NCBI GenBank assembly: GCA_024036415.1
Contig: JAMWET010001661.1
Location: forward strand, 1,054,001-1,118,000
Source of the DNA: Prochilodus magdalenae
Lineage: Eukaryota; Chordata; Actinopteri; Characiformes; Prochilodontidae
Direction of reading: 5' to 3'
Length of the DNA stretch: 64,000 nt
The notes under the pieces are model-generated. The model saw only the letters and a program-made list of their open reading frames with translations, was not told where the DNA came from and searched no databases. Shown here in pieces: positions 24,630 to 38,289 of this stretch (positions are counted from its first letter, which is position 1; each line of letters starts with the position of its first letter). The position numbers and the translations under genes were made by a program.

Positions 24630-27600
24630 GTGCATTTAATTTACTTTTTCAGAAGGACATATAACAATATAGTTTATGATGGACCTGCAAGCTCCTTCAC
24701 AGATGTTATTTCAGAGGAGGCGCTGCCTCTCTCCTGCCCTTGGATAATAACAGTGCCCTCAGTATCACTTTCCTGTTGCCCACAGCGCTCAGCAGTGAGC
24801 TTGTGTTACCTGCAGCTGAGTGAAAGCTGTACCTGGCCGATCGAATGTGGGCGTGATATGGAGGAGAGAAAGAGGGAAGCTATATCTGCCTCACAAAGTA
24901 CAGTCCAATAACTTCTTTACACAGTATAAACACAAATAAATACAGTATGTGCTTAAAATCTAGGTGTCAAAAGGGCTTAGCAGTGCCATAGAAGAACTAC
25001 AGGTCTGTAGCGAACCTTTCAGTGGCCTTGTCTGATCTGAGGAACTGTGGTCCTCATTTGCAAGTGTCTGTATGGAATGAAAGGCCACAGTGTGTCCAAC
25101 TTCCAGCTTAGGGTGATCAGTAGCCCCTTCTACAGGCCAGATAGTGCTTTTAGTCGCATTATGTGCTGCAACACAGGCCATGATAGTGGTTAACGATTAA
25201 ACAACTGTTGTAGATGATTTTAAAAAATGGTAGAGATCTGCACAAAGTGGGTTCATACACAGGTCTCACATGATGTTGCTAAATCATTTGGGGGCAGGAT
25301 TCTTTTTGAGGTACCGCAGCCATCGCGGATAAACAGCCGACAGTTAATGGACTAGTATGGATGGGTATTATGGTGAGTGAGGCAGGCAATCATTAGCTGC
25401 TTATAGAACCAAACAGGCAAGCAAAACATGAGCTGCAAGTGTATTACAAAGAAAGGCATGCTAGTAATTACAAGCAGAAACACATATGAAGCTATAAAAT
25501 AACTGTTTAATTAATTATGCATAACAACAGGTTTAGCTATTTGACCTGGGTTGTGGTATAATCAGCAAGTGTTATGGCTTTAATTTAATTTAATCTGAAT
25601 TGTAGACATTTTGTAGTGTGATTAGCTACTAATATAATCCTTTAAAAACAATGTTAGTAATGAAGCTAAGCTGCTTTTTTTTGATTGACAATGGTGTTGC
25701 CTGGTTTTTCCGTCAACAGTGACATCCTGTAATATGATGCTCATTGTTTGGTGCAATGTTCACATGGCTTTGTTTAGTCTATAAATGCAAAAACAAATAA
25801 TTGCATTTTGCAACACTGAAATGTTTATTTGTGCAGCTGGGTGTGTGAAGATGCAATGAGTTTGGACGTCCATTATGCCAAAGGCTTTATACGCCTATGT
25901 TGTAGATCACTAGGTGAGTGCTAGGTTTTGTGGGTAGGAGTGGAATCAGTCAAGGATTTCTTGGTGCAGGCAGATATGATTAGTGGTTCAATCAGCCAAG
26001 TGTGGGCATTTATAATCAGGCCCATGCGGACCTTTACTTATTTGGTACTATATACACTCAATGTCAAAAAACAGCTGCAGAAAAAAGTTGCATGCAGAAG
26101 GAATTAACCAACGGGAAGGAAACTTGGTGGGTAAGTTTGACATTGTGAGGCATGCAATTGATTTAAGTTTTATGCTCGGCTGCACATGTGGCCTTATCAC
26201 ATTTCGCTGTACCTGACTGACCCAACAGGCACGATTGCAGTCATTCAGCGATCTGTAATGCCCTCAATGAGTCACCCTGTTAGTGCCAGTACCATTCATG
26301 CAAGTGGATCACTATGACGACTGCCCTTAACACCACGTCAACATCAACTGCAACAAAGGGACCTACAAAAAGCCTTTGTTTCTCTCCGTCTGCAACAGAA
26401 CAGTGTTTTGTTTTGTATTTCTTGTTTATCTGAAGCACTGCTTGTATAAGCTAATGGAGATGTAGTAGCATGTAGCCTGTTAGCGCTGCCGCAAGCAATA
26501 TTTACAGCGTAGCTAATAGGGCAATTTGCCAAGCTAAAGTTAGCAAGGCAGGCGCTGTCTGAGGATGATCATGCTGTAATGGGGGCTCGCAGTATAAAAT
26601 GTAGCTGCTGTGCACTGACCAAGCTGATGCTAATGCGCTCTTATGTTTAGAATGATATAGGGGAGATATAATAGTGAATTTTATAATGGTAAGTGCATCA
26701 TCAAGCCATGACGGCCCACTCAAAAATGATGGAAAACAGCTTAGCAGTCCAACTACACAAATCCGTACCACAGTGCATAGTTCACAGTCCTGTACCTTAA
26801 CCTTATAAACACGGCTTTAGATCTCAAACTGCAATCTATTTGGAAAATATCATTGGATGGATTCGTGTGCAACTCTGTTTGTGTGGCTGAGAGTGAAAGA
26901 ATGAACCCTGGAAAGCCATTAAAAAGCTTAGGCATAATTATGAACTACAAGGACCCGATTTTGCTCTTGCCCGCGTATGTTAATATTTCTCATTACTCAT
27001 CTGTGTCCCTGCATCGCCTAGCTGTTTATGCATGCAGACACGAAGGCAGGAGTATTAATAATAATAAAGATCCTTCAAGCCAGTGCAGTATTTTTTTTTT
27101 GCATATCATTTACAGTATACATTTTATTTATTTATTTTAGTGGCACGCAAATTCTTTGGGGCCAAACGACATCAGCACAGATGTGATACGAGCACATTTT
27201 CTGGGAGAACGGAATCAGAACTAATGATAATTCATAAAAAAACATAAAGTCTATCGTTCACGTCCTTTGATATGCTTTTAATGACAAGAGAGGGATTTAA
27301 AGGCAAATAAAGGAATGTTTGAAAGCAATTATTGGGGAAATGAGACCAAAAAAGAATGAGCAAAAATGCTCGGCTTAAGGGGAACAGTGTATACTATCAT
27401 TAGGTCTAATTATTGCGCCTAATGAAGGCAAGAAAAAAAAAAACATTAAAAAGTGTAAAAAAAGAATCATTGTAATCAAAGGAATGTTCTTAACTTCTTT
27501 TTAGGATGTCACTTAACAAATAATGCAATTCCGTTTCTTTTTTTCTTTCTTTTTTGTTTTTGTTCCTCTTTTTTTTTTTAACCACATCAATAACATCATA

Positions 27601-28120
27601 ATTACGTATTCGGTTATTACGCTGTTCTAATTACCACTCCAGAGCTTTGCTGTATATCCAAGAATGTTAATGACCGGGTTATAAAAACACTCGTCGAAGA
27701 CATCTGCATCTCTCCGAGCTTTTCAATCACCCGCAAGACGTTTCATCCGTAATTAAAATGTACGAGGTTAATAAAAGGCCTGTGTCTTCTCTTTTGTCGC
27801 CACGAATATTCCTGTCACTCCGGAGGAAGCGACAGCATATTTGCCTTTTTAAGCAGCTACTTTATACAAAGCTCTGAATGGCGTTCAGCTGCCAAAAGCC
27901 TTTCACCCACCCCCCCTCCCCAAAAAAGACCTTTTCATTTCCTGGAAAACGGAGGAGTAGCCGTGGTTTTCAGACAGGCCGGTCCCGAAGGAGGACGCAG
28001 GAAGCTGCCGCGTCTGGAATTGATTTGAGGGAAAGGAAAAATAAAATGCTTGGGATTCTTAAGGTTAGGGGACACGAGACAACAACAGTTAAAGATCCTG
28101 AGGACCCGCCTGAGGGCAAA
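24630..28120. other. non-coding unique sequence
   Basis: No exon recognised. T-rich runs occur at 27087-27098 and 27525-27580. The segment 27600-28030 is CpG-richer and includes a C-rich G-quadruplex-type motif (27906-27921, minus strand G). Short open frames are unremarkable. Confidence 0.4.
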
Positions 28121-28129
28121 GGAATGTAA

Positions 28130-28800
28130 AGCAATGCTTCCTAAAATGAAGCATGCCAAAAAGGGAGCCACTTTTTTAGGGTCCCCATAAAAGCTTTTAG
28201 TAAATAAGATCTAAAGTAAAAGTTCCCACGTTAAGGAAAACCACTTACCAACTTCTAAACACTTATTATTGCATCCACTTATGAACCTTAATGTTTAGTC
28301 CAAACTCAAGTAAAATTACTGCTCCCTCTTAAAAATTTCCAAAAATGGTTTAATATGATGGATATTCATAGAAGCAATTTATTAATAATATCTAAAGCAA
28401 AATTTCCTACATTAAGTGAAACTTTGTGCTAGAACCACACACATATGAAAAAACCCACCTTAATGTTTCGTAAACCCAAGTAAAATTACTGTTCCCTCTT
28501 AAAAGTGCAAAAATGCTTCAGGCGGTGATTCTTCGTAGAACCAAATTTGTAAATAAGAATCCCACATCCAGACTAATAACCAGGAATGCTTATGTTTTGA
28601 CCGACCTCGAGTGAAAGTACTTTTCACTCTTAAAGGTGCCAGAAAGGGGCTACAAGAGAAACACCTATAACCACGCATCCAGGCCAAGGGTGTCCTAGAA
28701 ACCTTTATTCTTACTGTAAGCTCAAGTAAATGTACTGTTGACTCTTAAAAGTAAAGGTGCCACACAAGGAGCCACTTTTACCTCAAAGGGCCTTTACGTA
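28130..28800. repeat. long-period degenerate tandem repeat (about 120-170 bp)
   Basis: Four copies of a block reading roughly TTAATGTTT...CTCAAGTAAAATTACTG and then CTCTTAAAAGTGCC begin near 28289, 28461, 28589 and 28708, spaced 172, 128 and 119 bp. Between them AACCAC, GCATCCA and AAGTAAAGTTCCCAC-like phrases also recur. The units are diverged and show length changes. Confidence 0.75.
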
Positions 28801-29387
28801 ATCACTCGATTCCAGGACTCTAGCTTTGGTTAAGAAGCTGATGTGAATTCCGCAGACAGTTTCATGTTTGATTTAGCCAAAAAGCCGAATACAAAGCTTC
28901 TGACATCCAACTTGGCCCTCAGTAGCAGAGCAAATATACTTCCTCGAATCTCGCTCCTGAGCTTCAGGCCGGATTTTATTTTTTCCCATCTTTTTATAGC
29001 CTTTGCCTCTATGAGCCGCTGCCTCGGCTACGTGACTGACAGCTTCATTGTTGGACTCTTTTTTGTCACAGAGATGACTGAAGACCAAATGGTGCATTGA
29101 TAATCATCATTTCATTCTCGCTACCTTTTCCAAAGCAGAGCCGTCCCTCGGAGGGAAAGGTTAATTCGCTGAATTGATAAACAGAAAAATTAAAGCTCTA
29201 AAGCACTTTCAGCGGCCCTGCGTGGACGAGCGGTGAAACCGATGAGGTTACGCGCTTCTATAGTGATAAAGATAAAGCGCAGCTTCAGCGCATTGTGGAG
29301 GAATTTTCTGGTGAGGGTGATAAATATATAATGGACTCGTCTGGAGCGATCAACAAACTCATGAGAGCGGAGTTCAGCAGCCATTCC
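28800..29387. other. non-coding unique sequence, CpG-containing
   Basis: No exon was recognised. Several CpGs occur at 29140-29360. An 85-codon frame at 28843-29100 has no recognisable domain. Confidence 0.4.
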
Positions 29388-29905
29388 TTTCTATTCTCTC
29401 TGTCTTTCTATCTTTCTTTCTCCACCTCCTTTATCTCTTCCTCTCTAGTGCATTCTCATCATGCTCTTTCTCTCTCTATTCTTCCTCGTTCTCTTATTTT
29501 TTCTCCCCCTCTCATTTTTCCTTTCTCTCTTTTTCTACCCCGGTTCAATTTTACTTCCCCTTTCTGTTTTTGTCTCTTTCTCTCTATTTCTTTCTTCCTA
29601 CTCTTTGTCTCTCTCTTCCCTCTCTTTCTCTACTTCCTCTATTTACTTTTATTTTCTATTTACTTTCTTTCCTCTCACATTTTTTTCAGTTTCTCCCTCT
29701 TCTCTTTCTCTCATTTTTTCTTTCTCTTGTTTCGTTTTGTGTCATACTTCTTTTCTTTTTACCTTCTCTGTAGTTCTTCCTATCTTTCTCTGTGTCAAAC
29801 TCTCTTCTCTGTCTTCCCTGCTTCCTCTTTTTTCTTGCTCTATCTGTTTCTCTTTCTCCCTCTATCTTTCTTCCCGTCTTTCTCTCTCTCTTCCTCCCCC
29901 TGCCA

Positions 29906-29960
<55 letters not shown>

Positions 29961-30002
29961 TCTCTCTCTCTCTCTCTCTATCTCTCTTCCTCTCTCTCTC
30001 GG
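29388..30002. repeat. polypyrimidine tract with (TC)n core
   Basis: About 615 nt are almost entirely C and T on the plus strand, with long (CT)n runs at 29910-29952 and 29960-30000. Open frames here (up to 238 codons) are Ser/Leu/Phe-rich artefacts of composition. Confidence 0.95.
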
Positions 30003-32348
30003 ATGCGGTAGATGAGTTCCTGACAGTTTCACCGTGAGGTCTGGGCAGGTCTCTAGCAAGGTGCATCATTGGGGAAACTGTGTTTAATCTGACTCTAGAG
30101 CAGAAGCGCAAAGAAGATCCAGCAAAACTCACAATTTTATAGTCACTGAACTGATCTCATTGTTGGGCAGGTGCAGCAGACCTGAAACTGTCTCCATGGT
30201 TGTTAAACAAACACAGAAGACGTTGGGGTGATGAGCAGGAAGGAGGAGGAGCGGCAGAGTAAACACACCGAGCAAAGAGAGACACATGGAAAAGCACACA
30301 GGACGTCAAAGGCCAGTCCGCTGCCTCCAATTTCCCCTTATCAGCTGTATGAACTGCAGAGGCCATTTAAACAGGAACGTCTCAGCCCTGAAACCACCAC
30401 CTTCATGTCCACAGGGCATGAGAAGCTGCCTAAAATATGTTTTACCTGTACATTATTGAGCAGAGTAAAAATAAGTAAAAGTCTCTTTTGTTTCTCGGGA
30501 TGTCAATTTTCTCCAATCCTTGAAGAAAAATACACTATTCCAAAATTTGATGCAAGCATTATACATCCCAGATGCATGTATTCACAGGAGGACCTCATCC
30601 AGGATGCCAGATACATCCAGTGATGGGGAGGAAAATAAAACAACCAAAGATCTGTGGAGCTTTGTGACCTTCATCAATCAGGAAAAAAGCAACCCTAAGC
30701 TACTTCTGGAGCATTTTAAAGAGCATCAGAGGAGATGTGCCTCAGTCAACAAAGACAATTTGAAGTGCAATCTTCCATCTTATTAAGGTCTAAAACCCCT
30801 TGGAGATGGCCAAAAATAGGAGACAAGGGGACATCTAGTCTAAAGGAGCCTCAAACTGCCCAATCCAGCCCTGCTAACTCGCTGCTAACTCCAGTACACT
30901 CTATCACCCTTAAAACATCCTCTGACAACCCCAGACCTGCAGGGAGTCCTTTTGAAGCAAAATGCGAACTGCTGATTAGGTGTAAATGACTCAAACCAGC
31001 AGAAAGTCATGTAATAAACAACACCATCCGGGCTGCTCCGACCAACAGGGAGTAAATAAAAGGAAAACCCAAGCCAAAAAAAGGAAAACGAGAGATCCTT
31101 CTTCTTATCAATTCGCCCGTTCTGCTCGGGTGTCATTAATTAACAATAACTTTCCCGTCCGGGCCTGACACGCCTGTTTGCGAATAATATTCCAATATAT
31201 CATAGACTCCATAGCAAGCAGCAAGTTAATGAGTCACATTGCAGAGTCAATTAGCAGAGGCGCTTTGCCTGTGGGAGTCACTATAGAGGAAATTATCCGT
31301 CACCCCGCACCCATACATGACATGACTGGGTGGATTAATATTGAAGGCCACAATGGAAGAGCATCCTGACATGTTTAAGCAGATGACGGCGGAATTAATT
31401 GAACCAAAATGAAATTCGAAATGATATTGAAGCTTCTTCATCACGGTCAAGACAGGAAACCCTGGGATGATTAACGATAATGCAGAAAACTCATTTGAGA
31501 TATTCAGAAATTTCACCACATATTAGTAAAATACTCAAATCGACTTTTAGACACTGTATGACATTTGTATGTAAATATTTGCCCTCCTCCGGTCAAATGG
31601 TATTTTTGATTCCGTTTCTAAGTGCAAATTTTAGTGCACAATTTTTGTTTATGAGATTAACATACAGGAACAAACATTAATAAAACAAAAGATAAAAAGC
31701 TCCATAACTTTTACACAACATTGTTTTATGTTTGTGTCCATATAGTTCCCAGTAGGTGTATTCTTTCCCAATATGCAAAATTCAGAAGAAGTGATAAATG
31801 TACATAAATATAAAGAAACCAACAAAACATGTCCAAGGTTTTGCACATGACTGAATTGTTGTTTGTAAATACGTACTAACAGTCAGACAGCTAAAAAATA
31901 ATAATAGCAGCAGCCAGTTTGGTCTATTTTATAATAACCTGATGTTAGTTCTCAGTTCTTACTTTCAAAAATGAAAACATAAGCCTATGCAATTTTACTT
32001 AAGAAGTTAACCATACTTACGTCAGAATGTCAGTAAGATTGGTGTAGCAATGTTCTTGCACAAGACCTCAGCGCGATTCCCACAGAAGTACTGAGAGGGC
32101 TCATGTGTGAACGGAAGTTGATACCTGAAAAACAGTGACGTTGAGCAAATTTAAATGTGTTTGTCTCTCATTTTTGTTTTTTGCAGGTTTTGTGGGTAAA
32201 ACTTCACAGGAGGTGTATTTTTTACATGATATCTCTTTGGGACGCATTAAATTACACATCTTTGAATATGTACAGATGTCAATGTACAATGGATCTCAAG
32301 GCAGAACATTTTATAGCATTACCGTATTCAAACAAGTATTCAAATATA

Positions 32349-32350
<2 letters not shown>
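30003..32350. other. non-coding unique sequence
   Basis: No recognisable exon. The 131-codon plus-strand frame at 30228-30623 has no domain. The segment 31100-31480 has balanced composition, several CpGs and few repeats and is a possible conserved element. Confidence 0.4.
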
Positions 32351-32353
<3 letters not shown>

Positions 32354-32414
<61 letters not shown>

Positions 32415-32415
32415 A
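32354..32415. repeat. (TA)n(TG)n microsatellite
   Basis: An AT dinucleotide run of about 48 nt passes into a TG run of about 14 nt. Confidence 0.97.
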
Positions 32416-32609
32416 CTATGTGTGATGCTTGTGCATATGTCATTTTTGAATTTTTAAATGTACACCAATGTGTATTAAAATATGTACATATGTAGATTAA
32501 ATATATTTGTAATAATATCAAGTTTTATATTTATTGCAAATAAATATTTTTTTTTCTGACAAACTTGGCACATGTCTAGAAAACAGTAAGACTGGTCTCG
32601 CTTCAGTAA

Positions 32610-35600
32610 GATAGGAGGGCTGATGATTAGCACCAGTAAATAATGACAGCTTGACATATGTGTGAACTGAATCAACTAAAGCACATGTGGTTTATAATCA
32701 TGTCACTCAAAAGTGTCACTACCTTCTCAAATTACTGACATATTACTGTTTATTATTTTATTGAACTTTTTAATCATCATTATGATTAGCATCAGCAGCC
32801 TGGCAAGCACTAGAATTTGGAATGACTTTCCATTTAAGTCTTTCTTTTTTATTTTATCTATAATTAAAGCATGAAATGTGCTAAACTAAAGCAGTAAGCT
32901 TTGGATGTCTTGGTGGATGGAAAGGGTGAATAACTGGGGGAAAGAGTATTTTGAATTCATTCAGCAACCACTAGGTTACAACAGAATATATTGTAGGAAA
33001 GGTGTAATAACATATACATAATATATATATATAATATATAATAACATATTTTATTAGCCTTTGAAAGGCAGTGTTATCATCTGAGCTGGACGTTAGCTAA
33101 GCCTCAGGCTAAGCTACAGCAACAATGCACACCATTTCAGCCTCTGCTTTTATTTCTTTACATAATAACCTTCTTCTATGCATTCCACTTGCATGTGCCT
33201 GATGGGGCTTTCACCCGCTGTTGACACAGACCACTATTTCAAAAGCAGCACAAAAGAGAAGGGAAAGCAACGTAGGCCAGCGAGTTTGACCTGAACTGGC
33301 TCCAACGTGCAAGGCCGTACTTTCTCCCCAGCAGCAGGAGAAATTAAGAAGATATTAATTTGACAGATATCAAAGGAAGCAAGGGCAATCCTCTTTCTCA
33401 TTCTTGCAAGTAGAGAAATGAGATTGCTAATCCTTTGGGGCTTACATTTGTTTTCCGAGTCTCTGTTTGATTTCTTTGGGATTTATGAATCGTTGGTAAT
33501 CCCACAGGACGAGAGTTTCACTTTCTTTCTTCATTTAGCCGTGCCGCTTTTTCCTCCCTGATAGCTACTGAATGGCTCTGAGCTGGCCAATAAGCCAGCG
33601 TCTAAATGAATTGTAATAAATGCCATCAATGCGTAGACACCAGCCTTGTTCCTGTATTCTTTTACTCTGCATATCTCATAAAGGTTTCAGAAATGCTCAT
33701 ACTACCTGGCTGCTAAAATATATGCACTGATTGTTCAGTGACTGCAATCTGAACAGAATCATTTGGATTGGTTTGGCTGAAACAGCTAATCTTAGAGAGT
33801 CAGATTTCTTTACAGGGGTGGTGATAGGAAACAGGGGTCAGCATGTCTACAACACAAATACTGCCAAAACCACCAGTGAACCTACATGTGATTTTCACAT
33901 GAAAGGTTAAAATGGTAAACAAGTGGAAATTCTGAAAACAAAGTTTTCTTTGGGGACTGTTTTGCCTCGCCATGCAAAACCACTGTGAATGGCTCTAACG
34001 CAGTCCTCACAACTTGCTCTGAAGGATTTTGTTTTATGCCAGTTAAAATGGAGAATTATTGAAAAATCTATCTTATCTAAATCTAATTCCAATATAAATA
34101 CAATATGCATTCCAAAATGGTTCTATATAGAACTGGAAAATAATTCTTGCATTATTATAAAACTGCAAGAACCCTTTTCCAGTTCAATATATACTATATA
34201 CTATTTGCTGCATTGGTTTTCTATTTTAGGAGAACTATATGATTATGCAAATACTTTTAAATGGTTCTCTGTGTTAATGGCTTTACTACAGAACTCTTGA
34301 GGAACCATTTGTAAGAGCATATATATAACATTCCAAATATGCAAACCATGGCATTTAAGAGCTAATCATGCCAGTTTCAATGCTATAAATCTGATCAAAG
34401 TGGCATGAACATGTAGCAAGTCGCTCTGAGCTGAAACAGTGGGCCGTGATATTGATTTGTCATCTCTGTATCTCGGTTTAATCAAAACTCCAAGCTTACA
34501 ATCGATAGCGTCGGCGGATTTGAAATACATTAGTGGCATATCAAAAATCCAGGAAAATCCTTCCAGACATGCGGCGGTAGCTTTAGCAACCCCAAGCTTT
34601 CCAAAAGACAGAGTCTGCTTATCTATTTATAGTCACAAAATACAAAACTGGCTGTGAGGAAACCAGTCACCCGCCCCGGCAACAAGACGATAAATCTTGC
34701 CTTTCAACTGTGTGACCAGAGGTAAACCCATAATCTCCATCTAAAAGCCAGCAGTTTGGCTAGAGTGTTTGTTTTGGTAACACTGGAGCCATTTGGTCAA
34801 ATGGGTAAGGGCCATAGTCATCTGCACACGAAGAGACAAAGGCCTCTATAAATGTCTTCCAGAGCCTGATTTATTCTGCTGCAGGGTTTGGGGTCAAGGG
34901 TCAAAAACTTGCATGGGTGGCCTCGCTGATGCCAAGACAAGCAGCTTTCCCCTAAAATGCAGAAAATATATCTAATAATGCTTATTATGAGGTTGAATTG
35001 AGATTCAGAGTTTGGAATCATGATACCAGAAAGAGTCTCTCCATGCTTACTGTGTGTGATGGGAGGTGATTGCAGGTATTTCCTGTTAGTCCTATTATCC
35101 CAATATCTGGCAGCTGTCACTTTCAAAAATGACAGTATACTGACAGTATTGATACACTGTATTATTAACACATAAATAATTCTATCCTAATTATATTTTC
35201 TCTTATTAATCTTACCAACTGAGATGTTTATCAACAGCACCAAATATTACAAAGCCAACGATTAGCATTAATAACTAATGACACACTGACAAATGACTGA
35301 ACACATGCCAAACCAAAGCGATTATGGTCCAATAGCCAATATGTTAAAGATAAAGGATTTCTGAATGAAATGAGCAAAGTTCAAAAAGCAAAGGTCAAAG
35401 CCCTGAGGGTGACCTAGCTGATTCAAACTACACTAAAGACAAACAGCTTTCACTACTGCTATAAATTCAAGTTTGGCAGAGCAAAATTTAAAAGTGTATA
35501 TATTGTCGCTGTTCAAATATAGATGACCAGAGCAAAAATATCAGCAGAAGTACAAAAGCAAAACCATGAAATTCACTGGAAAATATTACACTGCTATGAC

Positions 35601-36600
35601 AAATCTTAACTTGTCTTTAAAAAAAATGGACTGTTGAATGACTGACTTTCGAAGATGGTATGTGACAAAATACTGGAATAATTTGACATAATTTGTAAAA
35701 ATGCAATTGCGTTTACGGTATGTGATATGTTGCAGTGACCATTGTTGATGTGGCACTTATGAGACGTCACTCTCTTTTAATTCTTTACTTTTAATAAAAG
35801 TTAATCTATAAATAGTTCATTGCAAGCAAATCATTTGTTTGTCCAGTAATCTGTAATATGAGACCCATGCACAAATGACCTAGAAAAGTAAAAATCAACA
35901 AAAACAGAAATACATTTATGTTTGTAATTAGTATTCATTTTTATAAGCTTGCTGGTTGACAGTTTAGTGAAGTATGAAGTGCAACAAACTTTTGATTCCT
36001 TTGTCTTTCCAGCCAAAGACACACTTAGCATGAGTAAGCTCATGACAACTTATGATTAGCCTCAGTAATTAGTGGCACTTTGACACTGACATTTAATTGG
36101 AAACAAACAACTTATACACAAATGAGAGTTCACTATATCTCTAATCTGATTTTACTACATTCTTCCGCGCGTTAGTATTAGCAGCTAATGACAGATGACT
36201 GATCTAAAGCAGCCACAAATGACTTATAATCACATCATACTAGAGTGAGAATGTTAAAGTAGCCAATAAATGAAGCATAAAGGAATTTTGAATGCTAATC
36301 AAAATGTTAATGCTAATTTTAATAAATGTGTTCTTAATCTTTTAAATATAAAGAATTGCTACATACTAACAAGCTACGTCAAAGCATTTATGTTGTACCA
36401 CCAAATGCAAATTACAGCAAACACATTTTACTCCAAACAAACAGCTTTACCTATTTCTTATCAACCAGACTAGCATTAGTGTTAGCCGCTAATGGCACAG
36501 CTGACATATCACTGAACTGAAGCAGCCACACATGGTTTATAATCACGTCAGACTAAAGCAAGCGTGTTCCAACAGTCAATATTTTAAGGCTAGGGGGATT
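32610..36600. repeat. dispersed cluster of ~130-bp diverged repeats
   Basis: At least four copies of a block reading GATTAGCATTAG..AGCTAATG, then GACATATGACTGAACTAAAGC, then GTTTATAATCACGTCA and ACT(A)AAG occur near 32620, 35260, 36170 and 36480. Two neighbouring copies (36170 and 36480) are about 313 bp apart, and both are preceded by ACAAACAACTT/CAAACAAACAGCTTT-like sequence. The family may be a local long-period tandem repeat broken by later change. Confidence 0.6.
34100..34320. mobile_element. diverged GGTTCTATATAGAAC-type interspersed repeat
   Basis: GGTTCTATATAGAACTGG near the left side and GAGGAACCATTTGTAAGAGC at the right side, with AAGAACCCTTTTCC between, resemble a fish interspersed family whose units read GGTTCTATATAGAACC and AAGAACCCTTTT. 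Similar short phrases recur at 7260, 11590, 38630, 38820, 40320, 40470 and 42830. Ends and target duplication are not defined. Confidence 0.4.
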
Positions 36601-36860
36601 TTGTGAATATTAATGGCCGTGTTGATGAGAAGGCCGCCAAAATGAAGAGGAAGTGTGTGTGTGCGACATCGGCGTGTGTCTTTTTCCCCGACCCATCCGG
36701 AGTCGAGAGCAGCTTTGATGAATTCTAAATCGCTAACAGTGCTCGCGGTGCCAGGAACACTTTGCAGCGTGTTTGATTTCAAAACACTGAGAGATTTCTC
36801 GGTGCCAGACTCGTTCGCTTAAAATCATTATAGATGTCTGCTCAATCGCAACAATCCTCG
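36600..36860. promoter_or_regulatory. candidate cis-regulatory segment, CpG-enriched
   Basis: About 260 bp with a local rise in CpG (for example 36660-36760) inside AT-rich repeat-laden DNA, with no repeat phrase and no convincing frame. Offered only as a candidate element. Confidence 0.25.
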
Positions 36861-37215
36861 TTTCTCTCGAAGCCTCTGCTTTGAAGCTGCTTCGCTTTCC
36901 ATTCATCACATAGAATGCCATTTATGAGCGACTCCTGTAAAGCATTAAAATGACTCTGGAACTGCTGCTTCCTGCAGGGTTGTGAAATGAAAAAAAAAAA
37001 AACAATTAATAAATAAATAAGCAAATTGTTTGGCACCTGACATAAATATTGTTGCTATCCAAATAAATGTTCATCGCTGAATATTATACATAACATTATG
37101 TGCAGAAGTCTTTGTATTTTTGATGTACAGTCACAGTTTAGGCCATAATTGCCTGAGTTTCAATCTCAACATTCAGTACAGATAGATGGATATGTGGATA
37201 GATAGATAAATAGAT

Positions 37216-37279
<64 letters not shown>

Positions 37280-38280
37280 GCACTGAAAAGGGTTATGCTA
37301 GTGTTACAATCATATAAATGTATGACTTATGAAATCAAAGGCAGGTAAACCTAACTCAAGCAACTCAAGCACTGGGTCAAGATCACTCCAGGGATGCAGG
37401 TGCTCTGCTCCACAGCCCAAAAATGTGGGGTTTTATACCCCTTTAGCATTGGGCATGGTGACCTTAGGTTCTTGGCTTCCCATTCTATGGCCATTACAAC
37501 CCAGTGCATGTGTTGTACAAAACCAAAATGTTCATCATGTGTGTCTAGCAGAGACTGCTGTGTATTGTGCCCTTTTTGTTTCATGAAGTCTCCAGAGGAG
37601 ACTCCTCACAAAGGTCACACTATAAAATAACACATTTTCTATTACTACACTCCTACTGCAATATCACTCACATTAACGGACAGATTTGTCTTCATGATGC
37701 AAAGACAAAAGCATCTCACGCAGCTTACTGTACATGCAGGCCTGGTGCCAGAACACAGTTACCGACAGTGCATTAGGGATGAATGAATGCGAGTAATGTG
37801 AGATGTTTCAGAAGTATTACCAGGTACCAGAGTACAAATCAGCTTCAGCTAGTAGCTCTGTATACACGATATTTACTGTATTTTTATATTTCAATGTTTA
37901 TTCGGTTTACAATAAGAATAATAGTAAGAATTCTGCTTGTAACAATAAGAATGATATTAAGCCTCAATCTAGTCTTCTAAACCTAATCTAGTCCTTACTA
38001 GGTTTGTTAAATTCCATCGGTTCCAAATAAAAGTTAATACTTCATAGCTGAGTTGGTATCATCCCAAGATCAGTAGACATCTGGTATGCTAACCATAGCT
38101 GATGCTAACCACAGCAAAATATCTGGAGTCTGGAGTGATCAAACATTTGTGCCATTATCAGATGCTGTGTAGGCTAATTATAGACTTCATCTATGCCTAC
38201 GCTACCAAAGCCATCCTGTGTACCTAAAAGCATCTCTGTACTAATGCTCTGTAGGTGTTAGCTGTATTTCTTCCAGAACT
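36861..38280. other. non-coding sequence with GATA microsatellite
   Basis: A (GATA)n run lies at about 37214-37278. A(n)/AATA runs lie at 36989-37020. No exon was recognised. Confidence 0.5.
37214..37278. repeat. (GATA)n microsatellite
   Basis: About 16 uninterrupted GATA units, preceded by a few degenerate ones from 37181. Confidence 0.96.
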
Positions 38281-38289
38281 CAACTGAAA

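Noticed and set aside
29295..30011. 238-codon plus-strand open frame
   Set aside because: Low-complexity translation of a CT tract; overlapping frames are equally long, as expected from composition.
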